A stretch of 64,000 bases of DNA. It comes from Neisseriales bacterium (GTDB taxonomy: Bacteria > Pseudomonadota > Gammaproteobacteria > Burkholderiales > UBA11063). The stretch is taken from contig SSGX01000014.1 in assembly GCA_008017155.1 (NCBI GenBank), positions 1 to 64,000 of the forward strand. The letters run 5' to 3'. Under the pieces are notes generated by a model. It worked only from the letters and a program-made list of their open reading frames with translations, was not told the origin of the DNA and did no database searches. Made by a program: the position numbers and the translations under genes. Shown piece after piece: positions 9,371 to 18,040 of this stretch; position 1 is the stretch's first letter, and each line of letters begins with the position of its first letter.

Positions 9371-10258
9371 ATGCACGAAGATTTATTAATATTTGTTAGC
9401 TTAGTAGAAATTGGAAGTTTTACCGGAACTGCAAAGAAATATGCCACTAGCCAGCAAACTATCTCGCGTCGAATTCAATCATTAGAAGATAATCTTGGTG
9501 TAAAACTTATAAACCGTAATTCTAGAAATTTAGAAATCACCCCTGCTGGGCAGAAAATCTACCAACGGTTAGCAAATTTTCAAGCTATTCTTGAAGATAC
9601 TATTGAAGAAATTAAGAGTGATACTAAACAAAATAATGTCAGGCTACGAGTTGCATTTCCACCAACGTTAGCATTTCACCATATTACTAATCGATTAGAT
9701 GAGTTTCTTAATGAAAATCCAAATGTTTCTTTAGAGCTATTTTTTCAAAAAACCTCGGTTGATCTAGTTGGGCAAAATCTTGATTTGGCAGTAAATATCA
9801 ATATGCCTACATCGCAAATCGCAAAGGTGAAGTTGATAAAAAAAGTAAAATTACAGTTGTTTGCTAGTAAAAAATACGTGGAGACTTTTGGTAAACCAAA
9901 AAAAATTGAAGATCTTACAAAACACACTGTTATCGGGCTGATAAACCCAGATGGTAGTATAGATGAAAGTCTTACCGCCTTTAATCTTAAAACTGGCGAG
10001 ACAATTAAGGTTAACAATAGTCTAAACCGAATACTTACCAATGATGCATTAAGCACTTATCAGTTGGTGGCTAAAGGTGCAGCTATCGGTGGCGCATGGG
10101 ATGATCTTTTTTTTGAACAGTTAGCAAATAAAGAATATGTCAAGATATTGCCGGAATTTGCCTTTGGTGAAGTGCCATTTTATCTGATTCGTCATGCAGG
10201 AAAGACTTTACCCGCACTAGACAAATTTACCGCATTTATTGAAAGCTGTTTTAAATAG
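9371..10258 (+). CDS. LysR-family transcriptional regulator
   Basis: The 295-residue protein starts with a typical LysR winged HTH (SQQTISRRIQSLEDNLGVKL, about residues 28-47) followed by an effector-binding domain. It closely resembles the reverse-strand LysR protein at 28976-29884 (shared patterns FSLVEIGSF.., RRIQSLE, QNLDLAVN, and IGG.WD near the C-terminus), so the two are paralogues. It is divergent from the SMR exporter and upstream of an exported acetamidase gene; control of the exporter is the simplest inference. Confidence 0.9.
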   Translation: MHEDLLIFVSLVEIGSFTGTAKKYATSQQTISRRIQSLEDNLGVKLINRNSRNLEITPAGQKIYQRLANFQAILEDTIEEIKSDTKQNNVRLRVAFPPTLAFHHITNRLDEFLNENPNVSLELFFQKTSVDLVGQNLDLAVNINMPTSQIAKVKLIKKVKLQLFASKKYVETFGKPKKIEDLTKHTVIGLINPDGSIDESLTAFNLKTGETIKVNNSLNRILTNDALSTYQLVAKGAAIGGAWDDLFFEQLANKEYVKILPEFAFGEVPFYLIRHAGKTLPALDKFTAFIESCFK

Positions 10259-10347
10259 ATTCTGCTTTAATATTTGCGATTTGTATGTTAATTTCAAATT
10301 TTACTTAATCAAAGTATGTGTAATTTTTACTTGAATCGAGAAGTTAA

Positions 10348-11724
10348 ATGAAAAAAAATTATATTAAAAAGGCTATGCAAATAATTATTACTTATGGAGT
10401 ATGTATAGCTACATCTACAGCTATAGAACCCTCTAATCCAAATCTAAATCAATCACAAAATTTTGAAAATTGTCTTGATTTTTTACCCGGTAGATTAGAT
10501 CAAAATTTGATGCTTGTACCAGCAAAAACTAGCAAACAAACAGCGAAAACATATATTCTACCAGCAACGCCGGCAACTACCCAATGGGGTTATTTTGACA
10601 ATAAACAACCACCGGTACTTAAAATAAAACCAGGGGATTCAGTAGTTATAGAAACTGATGCTGCTTCCAATAATCAGGTAGTTCCCGGTGTAAGTGTTGA
10701 TCAGGTTAAAAAAATGAATGATGCAGTTCCTGGTCGTGGACCACATACAGTAACGGGACCAATTTATGTTGATGGCGCAGAACCCGGTGATGTTTTACAG
10801 ATTCATATTAATAAAATCGTCCCACGTCCTTATGGCTCAAATAATAGCCTGCCAGGTAAAGGTCTTTTACCAGAAAAATTTCCAAAGGGTCAAATCAAAT
10901 ACTTCTATCTTGATACCAAAAATATGGTTGCTCAATTTGCTCCAGGCATTGAAATACCATTAAAACCATTTCCTGGCGTGCTTGCCGTAGCAAGTTCTAC
11001 TAATGGAAAGCTGGATACCGCACCTCCAGGTAAATTTGGTGGAAATCTCGATCTGAATCAGTTGCAGGAAGGAACTACTCTCTATCTACCAGTATTTATC
11101 AAGGGTGGACTAGTTTGGACAGGAGACTCACATGCAGTACAGGGTAATGGAGAAGTAAACCTTACCGCACTTGAAACTGCGTTTGAAGAATTAAATCTTA
11201 CGATTAATGTAATTAAGAATAAGAAACTTGATTGGCCAATTGCAGAAACACCTGATTCATGGATTACCGTTGGTTATGATACTAATCTTGATAAAGCAAT
11301 AGATCTATTGAAGGCTAATACCATTCAATTTATTGCCGGACAAAGAAAAGTATCGAAAGCTGAAGCAGAGAAAATTATGTATGCAAATTGGAATTGTCCT
11401 GTTGCTGAAGTAGTTGATGGCGTCTTAGGCATGTATTGTATTGTGCCTAAAAAAGCTGATGCTCCCAAACCTGCTCCACTTTTATCTCAGGATAATAATG
11501 ATTATTATGTAACAACAGCGCAAAATAATGATGCACTACAAGCAATGAAGGATGCAACCTGGGCAATGATAACCAAAATTGAAAAAGATAAAAAAATGTC
11601 ACAGTTAGATGTTTATTCACTATTAAGTATGACTATGGATTGTCGGTTGGCACCATACACCAGTGGGAAAAAAGATTTCCATTGCGTAGTTCCTAAGAGT
11701 TTATGGACATCTAAAAATCCATAG
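10348..11724 (+). CDS. Exported acetamidase/formamidase-family protein
   Basis: A basic N-terminus and hydrophobic stretch (about residues 5-25) suggest a signal peptide, so a periplasmic enzyme is likely. The body carries acetamidase/formamidase (FmdA/AmdA) features: LKIKPGDSVVIETDAA, GRGPHTVTGPIYVDGAEPGD, and GGLVWTGDSHAVQGNGEVN with the conserved D-S-H-A-x-Q-G-x-G-E metal/active-site block. The family hydrolyses short amides to ammonia and carboxylate. The C-terminal part (from about residue 370) is longer than in cytoplasmic formamidases and contains three Cys. It is 90 bases downstream of the LysR gene and may be controlled by it. The substrate is unknown. Confidence 0.85.
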   Translation: MKKNYIKKAMQIIITYGVCIATSTAIEPSNPNLNQSQNFENCLDFLPGRLDQNLMLVPAKTSKQTAKTYILPATPATTQWGYFDNKQPPVLKIKPGDSVVIETDAASNNQVVPGVSVDQVKKMNDAVPGRGPHTVTGPIYVDGAEPGDVLQIHINKIVPRPYGSNNSLPGKGLLPEKFPKGQIKYFYLDTKNMVAQFAPGIEIPLKPFPGVLAVASSTNGKLDTAPPGKFGGNLDLNQLQEGTTLYLPVFIKGGLVWTGDSHAVQGNGEVNLTALETAFEELNLTINVIKNKKLDWPIAETPDSWITVGYDTNLDKAIDLLKANTIQFIAGQRKVSKAEAEKIMYANWNCPVAEVVDGVLGMYCIVPKKADAPKPAPLLSQDNNDYYVTTAQNNDALQAMKDATWAMITKIEKDKKMSQLDVYSLLSMTMDCRLAPYTSGKKDFHCVVPKSLWTSKNP

Positions 11725-12116
11725 CATAATTAATGCAATATGCTGTCTTGAATTCTAAATTCAGAGGTCATCTAGTTTTTATATGGCTTTTTTTAATCAA
11801 TTTATTACAAATTTAATTGCACAATTTTACCTAACTGTGTTACTATTTAGGTTCTAGCAAAAACAACTCATACGCGGTTTTGCCATTAATAAGTGATTAT
11901 TAATGAAATAGCGGATCTTGGTTATAGTACTATATGCATCTTCTAGCATGCCTGTAACCACTACAACAGTCGATAAAACTGGATGTACCTTATATCACCA
12001 GATATATAAACAAATAAAATATAAATGACAAAACATTAAATTGTCGTATTGTATTTATTTAATTGATTTTTGAGTGTTTCTAATAATATCAAGATACATA
12101 TCCTGAAGTCAATTGA
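11725..12116. other. Intergenic 392 bases, no convincing gene
   Basis: The stretch holds a perfect AT hairpin ATTAATAA-GTGA-TTATTAAT at 11885-11904. It also holds a short frame (11948-12028) reading MPVTTTTVDKTGCTLYH that could be a remnant of a coding region. I see no tRNA, terminator or clear promoter in it. Confidence 0.5.
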
Positions 12117-12656
12117 ATGTATTATTGCTTAGTCACAATAATATTGGTAACTATTTCTAATGCTATATGCTTTGGAGATAGCTATGAATATTATATGGAC
12201 AATATTATGTATTTGCAAAAATCAAACCTATCTTGGAGCGTGCTCTTAATCAGGCTATTGATTATTGGTCAAGCCTGCATGCTAGTGTCAGTTTCAATGG
12301 ATGCCTTTACTGATTTATTATCAAGTAATACTTGGCTACTTGATAATGATCTTTCTCTGGATGGTTATTCAGATTTAGTCAATGAAGTCTACTGGATAAT
12401 GTATTTTCTTGCCTACTATATAGTGTATCTTGTCCTTCTTCTACTAAGTCTTACAGTACATGATTTTGACAATGATTTGCTTTTATTGGTGGAGTGCCTT
12501 AAAAGAAGCCTTCATACTTTTAGCAAATTATCTACCATTACTTATTTGAGTAAATTATTTTATTCAAGAATCAAACACAATCCCTTATTTATCAAAACCA
12601 ATCAATTTTGCTTACTTCAGGCAGAAGAAGCTTCATCATACCTTCCATTTGTATAA
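12117..12656 (+). CDS. Hypothetical membrane protein, weakly supported
   Basis: This frame encodes 179 residues with hydrophobic segments at about 3-16, 40-62 and 92-114, and a polar C-terminus. I recognise no family. There is no Shine-Dalgarno sequence before the ATG, and composition is rich in Leu, Tyr and Ser, which AT-rich noncoding DNA can also give. The flanks are AT-rich and empty, so no operon supports it. It may be a real orphan membrane protein or a chance ORF. Confidence 0.35.
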   Translation: MYYCLVTIILVTISNAICFGDSYEYYMDNIMYLQKSNLSWSVLLIRLLIIGQACMLVSVSMDAFTDLLSSNTWLLDNDLSLDGYSDLVNEVYWIMYFLAYYIVYLVLLLLSLTVHDFDNDLLLLVECLKRSLHTFSKLSTITYLSKLFYSRIKHNPLFIKTNQFCLLQAEEASSYLPFV

Positions 12657-12805
12657 TTACAAATAACTATTCACGATAATTACCGATAAATATCTCAATT
12701 TATCTGAGATAAACTATAAATAATCAGGTTCATTTTTTATAAATAAAGTGAGCTATGCGCTAGCTTTATCTAAAGAAAATGCCTACATCGAGAAAGATTA
12801 TACAA

Positions 12806-13282
12806 ATGAAAGCAAAACTACTTAAAGTTTCAGTATTAACACTAATAATTAGTATTACCCCACTTGCAGCATGGGCAACTCTAGGAGAAGATTCAAACAG
12901 TATAATGAATGATGCAAATGTCCTAAATGCTAAAGTCTCACAAGCTACTGATTATTCAGTTGCTGGAGCAAATTCATCTACACCATATCAAACAAATGTC
13001 CTTGAAACTGCAAATGGAATCACGATCAAACAGTTTGTCTATAATGGTAAGGTCTTTGCCGTTGCATGGCATGGTTCACATGTTCCTGATCAAAATCAGC
13101 TATTTGGTAAATACTTTGCAACCTTGCAAAATGCTACTCCAAGTTATAAATCAGTATCAGCAAGACAAGTCAATAGTGATGATTTTGTTTCTGCTACTAA
13201 TGGCTGGATGGGGCACTACGAAGGAAAAGCATTAATTCCTTCATTAGCACCAGCAAACGTATCTATCAATAATGTGAAATAA
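12806..13282 (+). CDS. DUF2844 exported protein
   Basis: The protein starts with a signal peptide (MKAKLLKVSVLTLIISIT..AWA) and continues LGEDSNSI, then a segment with ETANGITIKQFVYNGKVFAVAWHG, which is the DUF2844 signature. A frame-matched ATG at 12779 would add nine polar residues ahead of the signal peptide. The ATG at 12806 has AGAAAG about nine bases upstream and gives a normal signal peptide, so I prefer it. DUF2844 genes are typically followed by DUF3443 genes in beta-proteobacteria, as here, with only 10 bases between. The role is unknown; an accessory to the next protein is a reasonable inference. Confidence 0.85.
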   Translation: MKAKLLKVSVLTLIISITPLAAWATLGEDSNSIMNDANVLNAKVSQATDYSVAGANSSTPYQTNVLETANGITIKQFVYNGKVFAVAWHGSHVPDQNQLFGKYFATLQNATPSYKSVSARQVNSDDFVSATNGWMGHYEGKALIPSLAPANVSINNVK

Positions 13283-13292
13283 GGATAATGTC

Positions 13293-14531
13293 ATGAAAAA
13301 AATTCAAATAATTTCAACAGCTCTTATAGGTTTAACATTAGCGGCATGTAATGGTGGCGGGGGTAGTAATTCAAGTAGTTCAAATGCTTCAAGTACTTCT
13401 AATCCTCCTATTGAAAGCTCAGGTTTACCACAAAAATCATCAAATTCAACCGTCAATAATGTTGTACCAGTTACTGTTGATGGTGGACCAAACGGTAATT
13501 CTCCATACAACACACCATTTGTTAGTGTGACGGTTTGTAGTGTAAGTAATCCAACTAATTGCCAAACAATTGATCATATTATTTTGGATACTGGATCTAT
13601 GGGACTTAGAATTTTTGCGAATAAACTTAATAGTAATCTTAATCTGACTAATGAAAATGTGAATGGTTCACCAACTGCTGAATGTACTTTATTTGGTAGC
13701 GGTTATGATTGGGGTTCAATTGCGATGGCTAATGTGCAAATGGGTAGTGAAATTGCAACTAATATACCAATCCAGATTATTAATGATCCAACTATCCCGG
13801 GAGTACCATCTAATTGTAGTAATCAAGGTGCGTATAATGATTTGGGTGGTGCGAACGGAATTATTGGGGTTAATCCATTACCTTATGATAATGGAACATA
13901 CTATTCATGTTCTGGAAGTAGTTGCAGTATCAATAGTAATATTAATACAAATCAGCAAGTAGTAAGCCCAGTATATATGTTCGCTAATGATAATAACGGT
14001 GTAATTGTTCAGTTACCGAATGTACCAAGTGGTGGTTCTTCTTCTTTAAGTGGAACTTTGACCTTTGGAATTGGTACTGAACAAAATAATCAGCTAACAG
14101 CACAAAATGTCTTTACTAGTAATGGTACGGCACAAGATGGTAGCTTTACGACTAATTATGATGATGGCAGTTATGATTCAATATTTGATACTGGATCAAC
14201 TGAGCTATTTTTTGATACACCAGCTAATTCACCAGCATTAGCCGTTTGTCAAAGTTTGAGTGGTTTTTATTGCCCAACTAGTACCACAGCAATAAACACG
14301 CAAATATCAAGCTTAAATGGTAGTAACGCTATCAATTATAGTTACAATATTATTAATGTTGAAAATTATTTAAACAGTAACCTAAACACCGAAGCAATTC
14401 CAAATGCAGCTGCTGAAGGTGGCGATAACTTCTTTATTTGGGGCTTACCATTTTTCTATGGGAAAAAAGTATTTAGTGCATTTACTGGTGCAAATGCTGG
14501 TGGCACTACTGGTCCATATTTTGCTTTTTAA
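13293..14531 (+). CDS. DUF3443 lipoprotein with two pepsin-like DTGS motifs
   Basis: A lipoprotein signal peptide ends at LTLAAC, with the lipidated Cys at residue 19, followed by a Gly/Ser/Asn linker. The mature part matches DUF3443: VPVTVDGGPNGNSPYNTPFVSVTVC at its start. Two copies of the aspartic-protease signature are visible, LDTGSMGLR with Asp99 and FDTGSTELF with Asp299, about 200 residues apart as in bilobal pepsin-like proteases. Proteolytic activity is inferred, not established. The gene sits in an operon-like array: DUF2844 (10 bases upstream), this gene, then a calpain-like lipoprotein (42 bases downstream). AAGGATAAT before the ATG is a good ribosome site. Confidence 0.87.
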   Translation: MKKIQIISTALIGLTLAACNGGGGSNSSSSNASSTSNPPIESSGLPQKSSNSTVNNVVPVTVDGGPNGNSPYNTPFVSVTVCSVSNPTNCQTIDHIILDTGSMGLRIFANKLNSNLNLTNENVNGSPTAECTLFGSGYDWGSIAMANVQMGSEIATNIPIQIINDPTIPGVPSNCSNQGAYNDLGGANGIIGVNPLPYDNGTYYSCSGSSCSINSNINTNQQVVSPVYMFANDNNGVIVQLPNVPSGGSSSLSGTLTFGIGTEQNNQLTAQNVFTSNGTAQDGSFTTNYDDGSYDSIFDTGSTELFFDTPANSPALAVCQSLSGFYCPTSTTAINTQISSLNGSNAINYSYNIINVENYLNSNLNTEAIPNAAAEGGDNFFIWGLPFFYGKKVFSAFTGANAGGTTGPYFAF

Positions 14532-14573
14532 AAATTTAAGAATATCATATAATTTACATATAGGAATTTAATA

Positions 14574-16223
14574 ATGAAAAACTTTAAATCTTCAGCATTA
14601 TTTTTATCATTAGTGTCAATTGGTTTAACTCTTTCAGCATGTAATGGTGGTAGTCAACCAACAGCTACTAATAGCACAAGCTCGTATAACAGTAATATAA
14701 ATATTGCAGAATCTGCTAGTTCATTGCCACAAGTAAGTGTCAACGACTTAAAACAGATTTTTAATGCTCTTGCAACAGACCCTGCAAAAACAACAATAAA
14801 TTTGGAATCAGCGGTAGCAATTATTACTGGAAATGATCAAGCTGCACTAGCTAAGTTAAAATCATTATCATTAAGTGGTTATAGCGCTGCAGTTGCAAAT
14901 GCAAATAATGTGCCGCATGTAACAATTAATTCAACGCCTACCCAAGCTCAGTATAATGAAGCTTTATTTGCGGCTTTGTTTATTGGTGACGTAACTGACT
15001 CATCTGGAAGTGACGGTACCAGTGATCTTGGGCAAATAACTTGGGATAATACAATTAAAAACCTAGGAATGGTATCCCATCGTTTCTTTGGTGGGTATAG
15101 ACTTGCCCAGCAAGATTATACTTGGAGTTTTAATCCGGGAACACTCGAAACTATAGTAAATACTCCAAATCAAATTGGAAACTTATCTGATGTTAACTTC
15201 TTAAATGTTCATCAGGGAGCTGTTGGCGATTGTTATTATTTATCAACCCTTAGTGCTTTGATTTATCAACGTGGAGCTGCCTCAGTATTAGCTAAATTCC
15301 ATCAAAATGGAACTGGATATAATATTGATTATACCGATGTTCATTCTGTTGCAAGCCAAATCAGTGTAACACCTGTAACTGATCTTGAAATTGCAACTGG
15401 TGCGTACGCTGCTGGTAGTGGACAATGGCTAAGTTATTTGGAAAAAGCTTATGGAGATGTTTTGATGACTCCAGAATATAGCTTTATCTACTTTGGTAAT
15501 ACGCCTGTAACTGCGGGTAGTATTTATGATTTGGCTACGTTTTATGATGGGATGATTGCATCACAATTACCAGTTGGTCAATACTATCCAGCATTCAAAT
15601 TCTTGACTGGACATGAGGTGTATGAATTTGATACGGTTAGTAATACTGATGATACTTTGGTTAATCTTTATGCTGCTAATCCTAACTCGAATAACTTGAT
15701 ACTAGGTACAAAACTATCACCATCGAATATGGTAAATCTGATTGATCCATTATTAGCTCAAGGACGGGTAATGGTACTTGGTACTCCTGTTGATACCAAA
15801 GAGTTAAATGGCGCAACTGATTCAACTGCTGTTGACCTACCACCAGGAATAGTTGGTACTCATGCATACGCAATACTTGGTCATGCTAATGGTATGTTCA
15901 AGTTAAGAAATCCATGGGGTACTAACTTTACTCCAGCTGGACCAGATAGTATTACGAACGGCTATACAATGAATGATGGTATATTCTATGTTCCTGATGC
16001 TGATGTGTTTAAAATCTTTGATCAGATTGATATCGAACAGATTCCTGGTCTTGATAAAACTCCGGTAGTTATAAATGGTGTAGTCCAAAAAGATTCTCAA
16101 GGTAATCCACTATTTAATCAAGGAAGTAGCTCAATCATGGATAGTTTTGTTACCAGTAATGGGGCATATATTAAAAATAACTACTCTTCAGATATAGCGG
16201 TTCCACTTTCAAACAATCATTAG
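14574..16223 (+). CDS. Calpain-like (peptidase C2) cysteine protease lipoprotein
   Basis: The signal peptide ends at LTLSAC (Cys23), so the protein is probably lipid-anchored at the outer or inner membrane. From about residue 205 it shows a calpain catalytic core: GDCYYLSTLSAL with Cys220, GTHAYAIL with His430, and LRNPWG with Asn446, the classic Cys-His-Asn triad. The N-terminal 200 residues are unassigned; a segment DSSGSDGTSD could bind calcium but this is only suggestive. Its operon neighbours are DUF2844 and the pepsin-like DUF3443 lipoprotein. Bacterial calpain homologues are uncommon and mostly uncharacterised. A strong terminator closes the unit. Confidence 0.82.
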   Translation: MKNFKSSALFLSLVSIGLTLSACNGGSQPTATNSTSSYNSNINIAESASSLPQVSVNDLKQIFNALATDPAKTTINLESAVAIITGNDQAALAKLKSLSLSGYSAAVANANNVPHVTINSTPTQAQYNEALFAALFIGDVTDSSGSDGTSDLGQITWDNTIKNLGMVSHRFFGGYRLAQQDYTWSFNPGTLETIVNTPNQIGNLSDVNFLNVHQGAVGDCYYLSTLSALIYQRGAASVLAKFHQNGTGYNIDYTDVHSVASQISVTPVTDLEIATGAYAAGSGQWLSYLEKAYGDVLMTPEYSFIYFGNTPVTAGSIYDLATFYDGMIASQLPVGQYYPAFKFLTGHEVYEFDTVSNTDDTLVNLYAANPNSNNLILGTKLSPSNMVNLIDPLLAQGRVMVLGTPVDTKELNGATDSTAVDLPPGIVGTHAYAILGHANGMFKLRNPWGTNFTPAGPDSITNGYTMNDGIFYVPDADVFKIFDQIDIEQIPGLDKTPVVINGVVQKDSQGNPLFNQGSSSIMDSFVTSNGAYIKNNYSSDIAVPLSNNH

Positions 16224-16230
16224 AAATTAG

Positions 16231-16255
16231 GCTGGCAATTTGCCAGCTTTTTTTA
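16231..16255 (+). terminator. Terminator after calpain-like gene
   Basis: Stem GCTGGCA / TGCCAGC with loop ATT is followed by a run of seven T. Confidence 0.9.
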
Positions 16256-16292
16256 TTTGTCCACTCAAGGTACATTATTTCAATTAAAACTC

Positions 16293-16301
16293 TGGTAAAA
16301 T
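16293..16301 (+). promoter_or_regulatory. Extended -10 promoter candidate for hydrolase operon
   Basis: TGGTAAAAT lies 34 bases before the ATG of the alpha/beta hydrolase and directly after the preceding terminator. Confidence 0.5.
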
Positions 16302-16335
16302 ATACATAATAAATTACCTAAGGGGTTAAATAAAG

Positions 16336-17196
16336 ATGTCTATGCAAACCAATTTTATTGAACGTATCAACGCCTATGGCGAATCATACCGGATGAGCTA
16401 TTCATCTTGGGGTAATCCTGAAGCAGAGAAAACCTTACTTTGCTTACATGGACTGAATCGGAATAGCCGCGATTTTGATTATATTGCCGAGTATTTCTCT
16501 AATTCAGATTATTATATTATCGCACCAGATTTGCCCGGGCGTGGAAATAGTGGTTATCTTCAAGATGGTCGTGGTTATAATCTTGAAAGTACCGTTATTG
16601 ATTTGGCGCAGTTAATCGCCCAGCTTGAGTTAAAAAATATTGACTGTATTGGTACATCTCTCGGTGGAGCAATGGGAATGATACTTGCAAGTATGCCGCA
16701 AAATAAGTTCAATAAATTGATTTTAAATGATATTGGTGCCGAAGTTGAATTGGCGGGAATTGTTCGAATCGCTACTTATAGTGGTGAAGACCTTGATTTT
16801 GGGACTTTTACCGAAGCGTGTAACTATTATCAACAGTATTGTCTAAATGATGGAATCTATGATGATAATGTATGGTTGCATATGTTTAGAAGTTCTTTTC
16901 AGAAGAATCAAAATCATCGCTGGGAACTGAAGCGAGATCGGAAAATTGCTTCAAGTCTTGCCGAAGGTATGCTTGGCAATGGCAATATTGATCTTTGGGA
17001 ATACTGGAAAAGAATTAATCAGCCAGTATTTATTATTCATGGAGTAAATTCTGATTTATTACTTGATGCAACTATAAGCAAAATGCAGCATATTCATCCA
17101 AATACTAGCGTCCTTACTATAAATGATGCTGGACATTCTCCATATTTATATCGGCAAGAACATCTTAAGCGTATTGCCCAGTTTTTAATGAGTTAA
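16336..17196 (+). CDS. Alpha/beta-hydrolase fold protein
   Basis: The 286-residue protein has the HG oxyanion motif (LLCLHGLNRNSRDF), the nucleophile elbow GTSLGG (Ser in IDCIGTSLGGAMG) and a C-terminal His in NDAGHSPYLY. A late Asp lies in IIHGVNSDLLL. This is the complete triad of a soluble alpha/beta hydrolase such as an esterase or lactonase. No signal peptide is seen, so it is cytoplasmic. AGGGG precedes the ATG. The next gene starts four bases after its stop. The substrate cannot be deduced. Confidence 0.85.
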   Translation: MSMQTNFIERINAYGESYRMSYSSWGNPEAEKTLLCLHGLNRNSRDFDYIAEYFSNSDYYIIAPDLPGRGNSGYLQDGRGYNLESTVIDLAQLIAQLELKNIDCIGTSLGGAMGMILASMPQNKFNKLILNDIGAEVELAGIVRIATYSGEDLDFGTFTEACNYYQQYCLNDGIYDDNVWLHMFRSSFQKNQNHRWELKRDRKIASSLAEGMLGNGNIDLWEYWKRINQPVFIIHGVNSDLLLDATISKMQHIHPNTSVLTINDAGHSPYLYRQEHLKRIAQFLMS

Positions 17197-17199
17197 AAA

Positions 17200-17994
17200 A
17201 TGCCAGCATGGTTTTATGATCTACCCGTATTAGCAGCTTTATTTCTTATTTACATAGTTTTTGGCTGTATTAGTATATTTGGCTTCTGGATTCGCAGAAA
17301 GTTCCTGACTAAAAGAAAATCTTTCAAAATAATCAGTATTGCGCAACAAACCAGTTTAACCTTTGGAACGTTATTTATGGCATTCTGGATCGCAATTAAC
17401 TGGCAAACACTTGATCAACTAGCGCTTGCCAGTGAAAATGAAGCACATGCGATACTTAATATTTATAGCATTAGTAAAACCATTCATGATGTGAATTGCC
17501 GAAATGAGGTCCGTCAATCAATTAATAATTACCTTGATTCAGTAATAAATGATGAATATAAATTTCTTGAGCATGGACAGCTAAGTAGTCAAACAGAAGC
17601 GCAGTTTGGTAAATTAATGCAAACCGTTTATAAAGATATCCCGACCGAAACCATTCAGGATCAGATGTCTTATCAACAAATGTCAAATGCACTTAACCAG
17701 TTGGTTGGCTATCGTACCGAACGACTTGATTTCGTGAATGGAGAACTAAATGGGGTGTTATTAATCTTCTTTATTATCCTACTAGTTCTAATTTGCTTTT
17801 GGAATGGCTGTGTTAGTAACCGGAGTAACCGAAATTTTCGGCTTACTATTCTAGCGTTATTTAGTCAGAATCTTATCATTCTATCTTCAGCATGGTTGAT
17901 ACTGGAAATTGATCGTCCATTTCAAGGGCACTTTCATATTGGAAATAACTCATTTGTCTCAGTTGCAAATGAAATACATAAGTTAAAATTTTGA
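17200..17994 (+). CDS. DUF4239-like integral membrane protein
   Basis: Two N-terminal transmembrane helices (about residues 8-30 and 47-66) are followed by a soluble stretch of about 110 residues and two C-terminal helices (about 185-205 and 215-235). The text LASENEAHAILNIYSISKTI, before a run of helices, resembles DUF4239, a bestrophin-like membrane family in which a conserved E-A segment follows the second helix. The molecular role is unknown; anion transport has been suggested for the fold only by distant similarity. It begins four bases after the hydrolase gene, so the two are co-expressed. Confidence 0.65.
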   Translation: MPAWFYDLPVLAALFLIYIVFGCISIFGFWIRRKFLTKRKSFKIISIAQQTSLTFGTLFMAFWIAINWQTLDQLALASENEAHAILNIYSISKTIHDVNCRNEVRQSINNYLDSVINDEYKFLEHGQLSSQTEAQFGKLMQTVYKDIPTETIQDQMSYQQMSNALNQLVGYRTERLDFVNGELNGVLLIFFIILLVLICFWNGCVSNRSNRNFRLTILALFSQNLIILSSAWLILEIDRPFQGHFHIGNNSFVSVANEIHKLKF

Positions 17995-18040
17995 TGTCTA
18001 GCAAACAGGTCTAATAAAGCCAGCAAAAGAGAGGGAGTCA

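Noticed and set aside
12779-12805. Upstream ATG for the DUF2844 protein
   Set aside because: It would place nine polar residues ahead of a normal signal peptide; the ATG at 12806 fits better.
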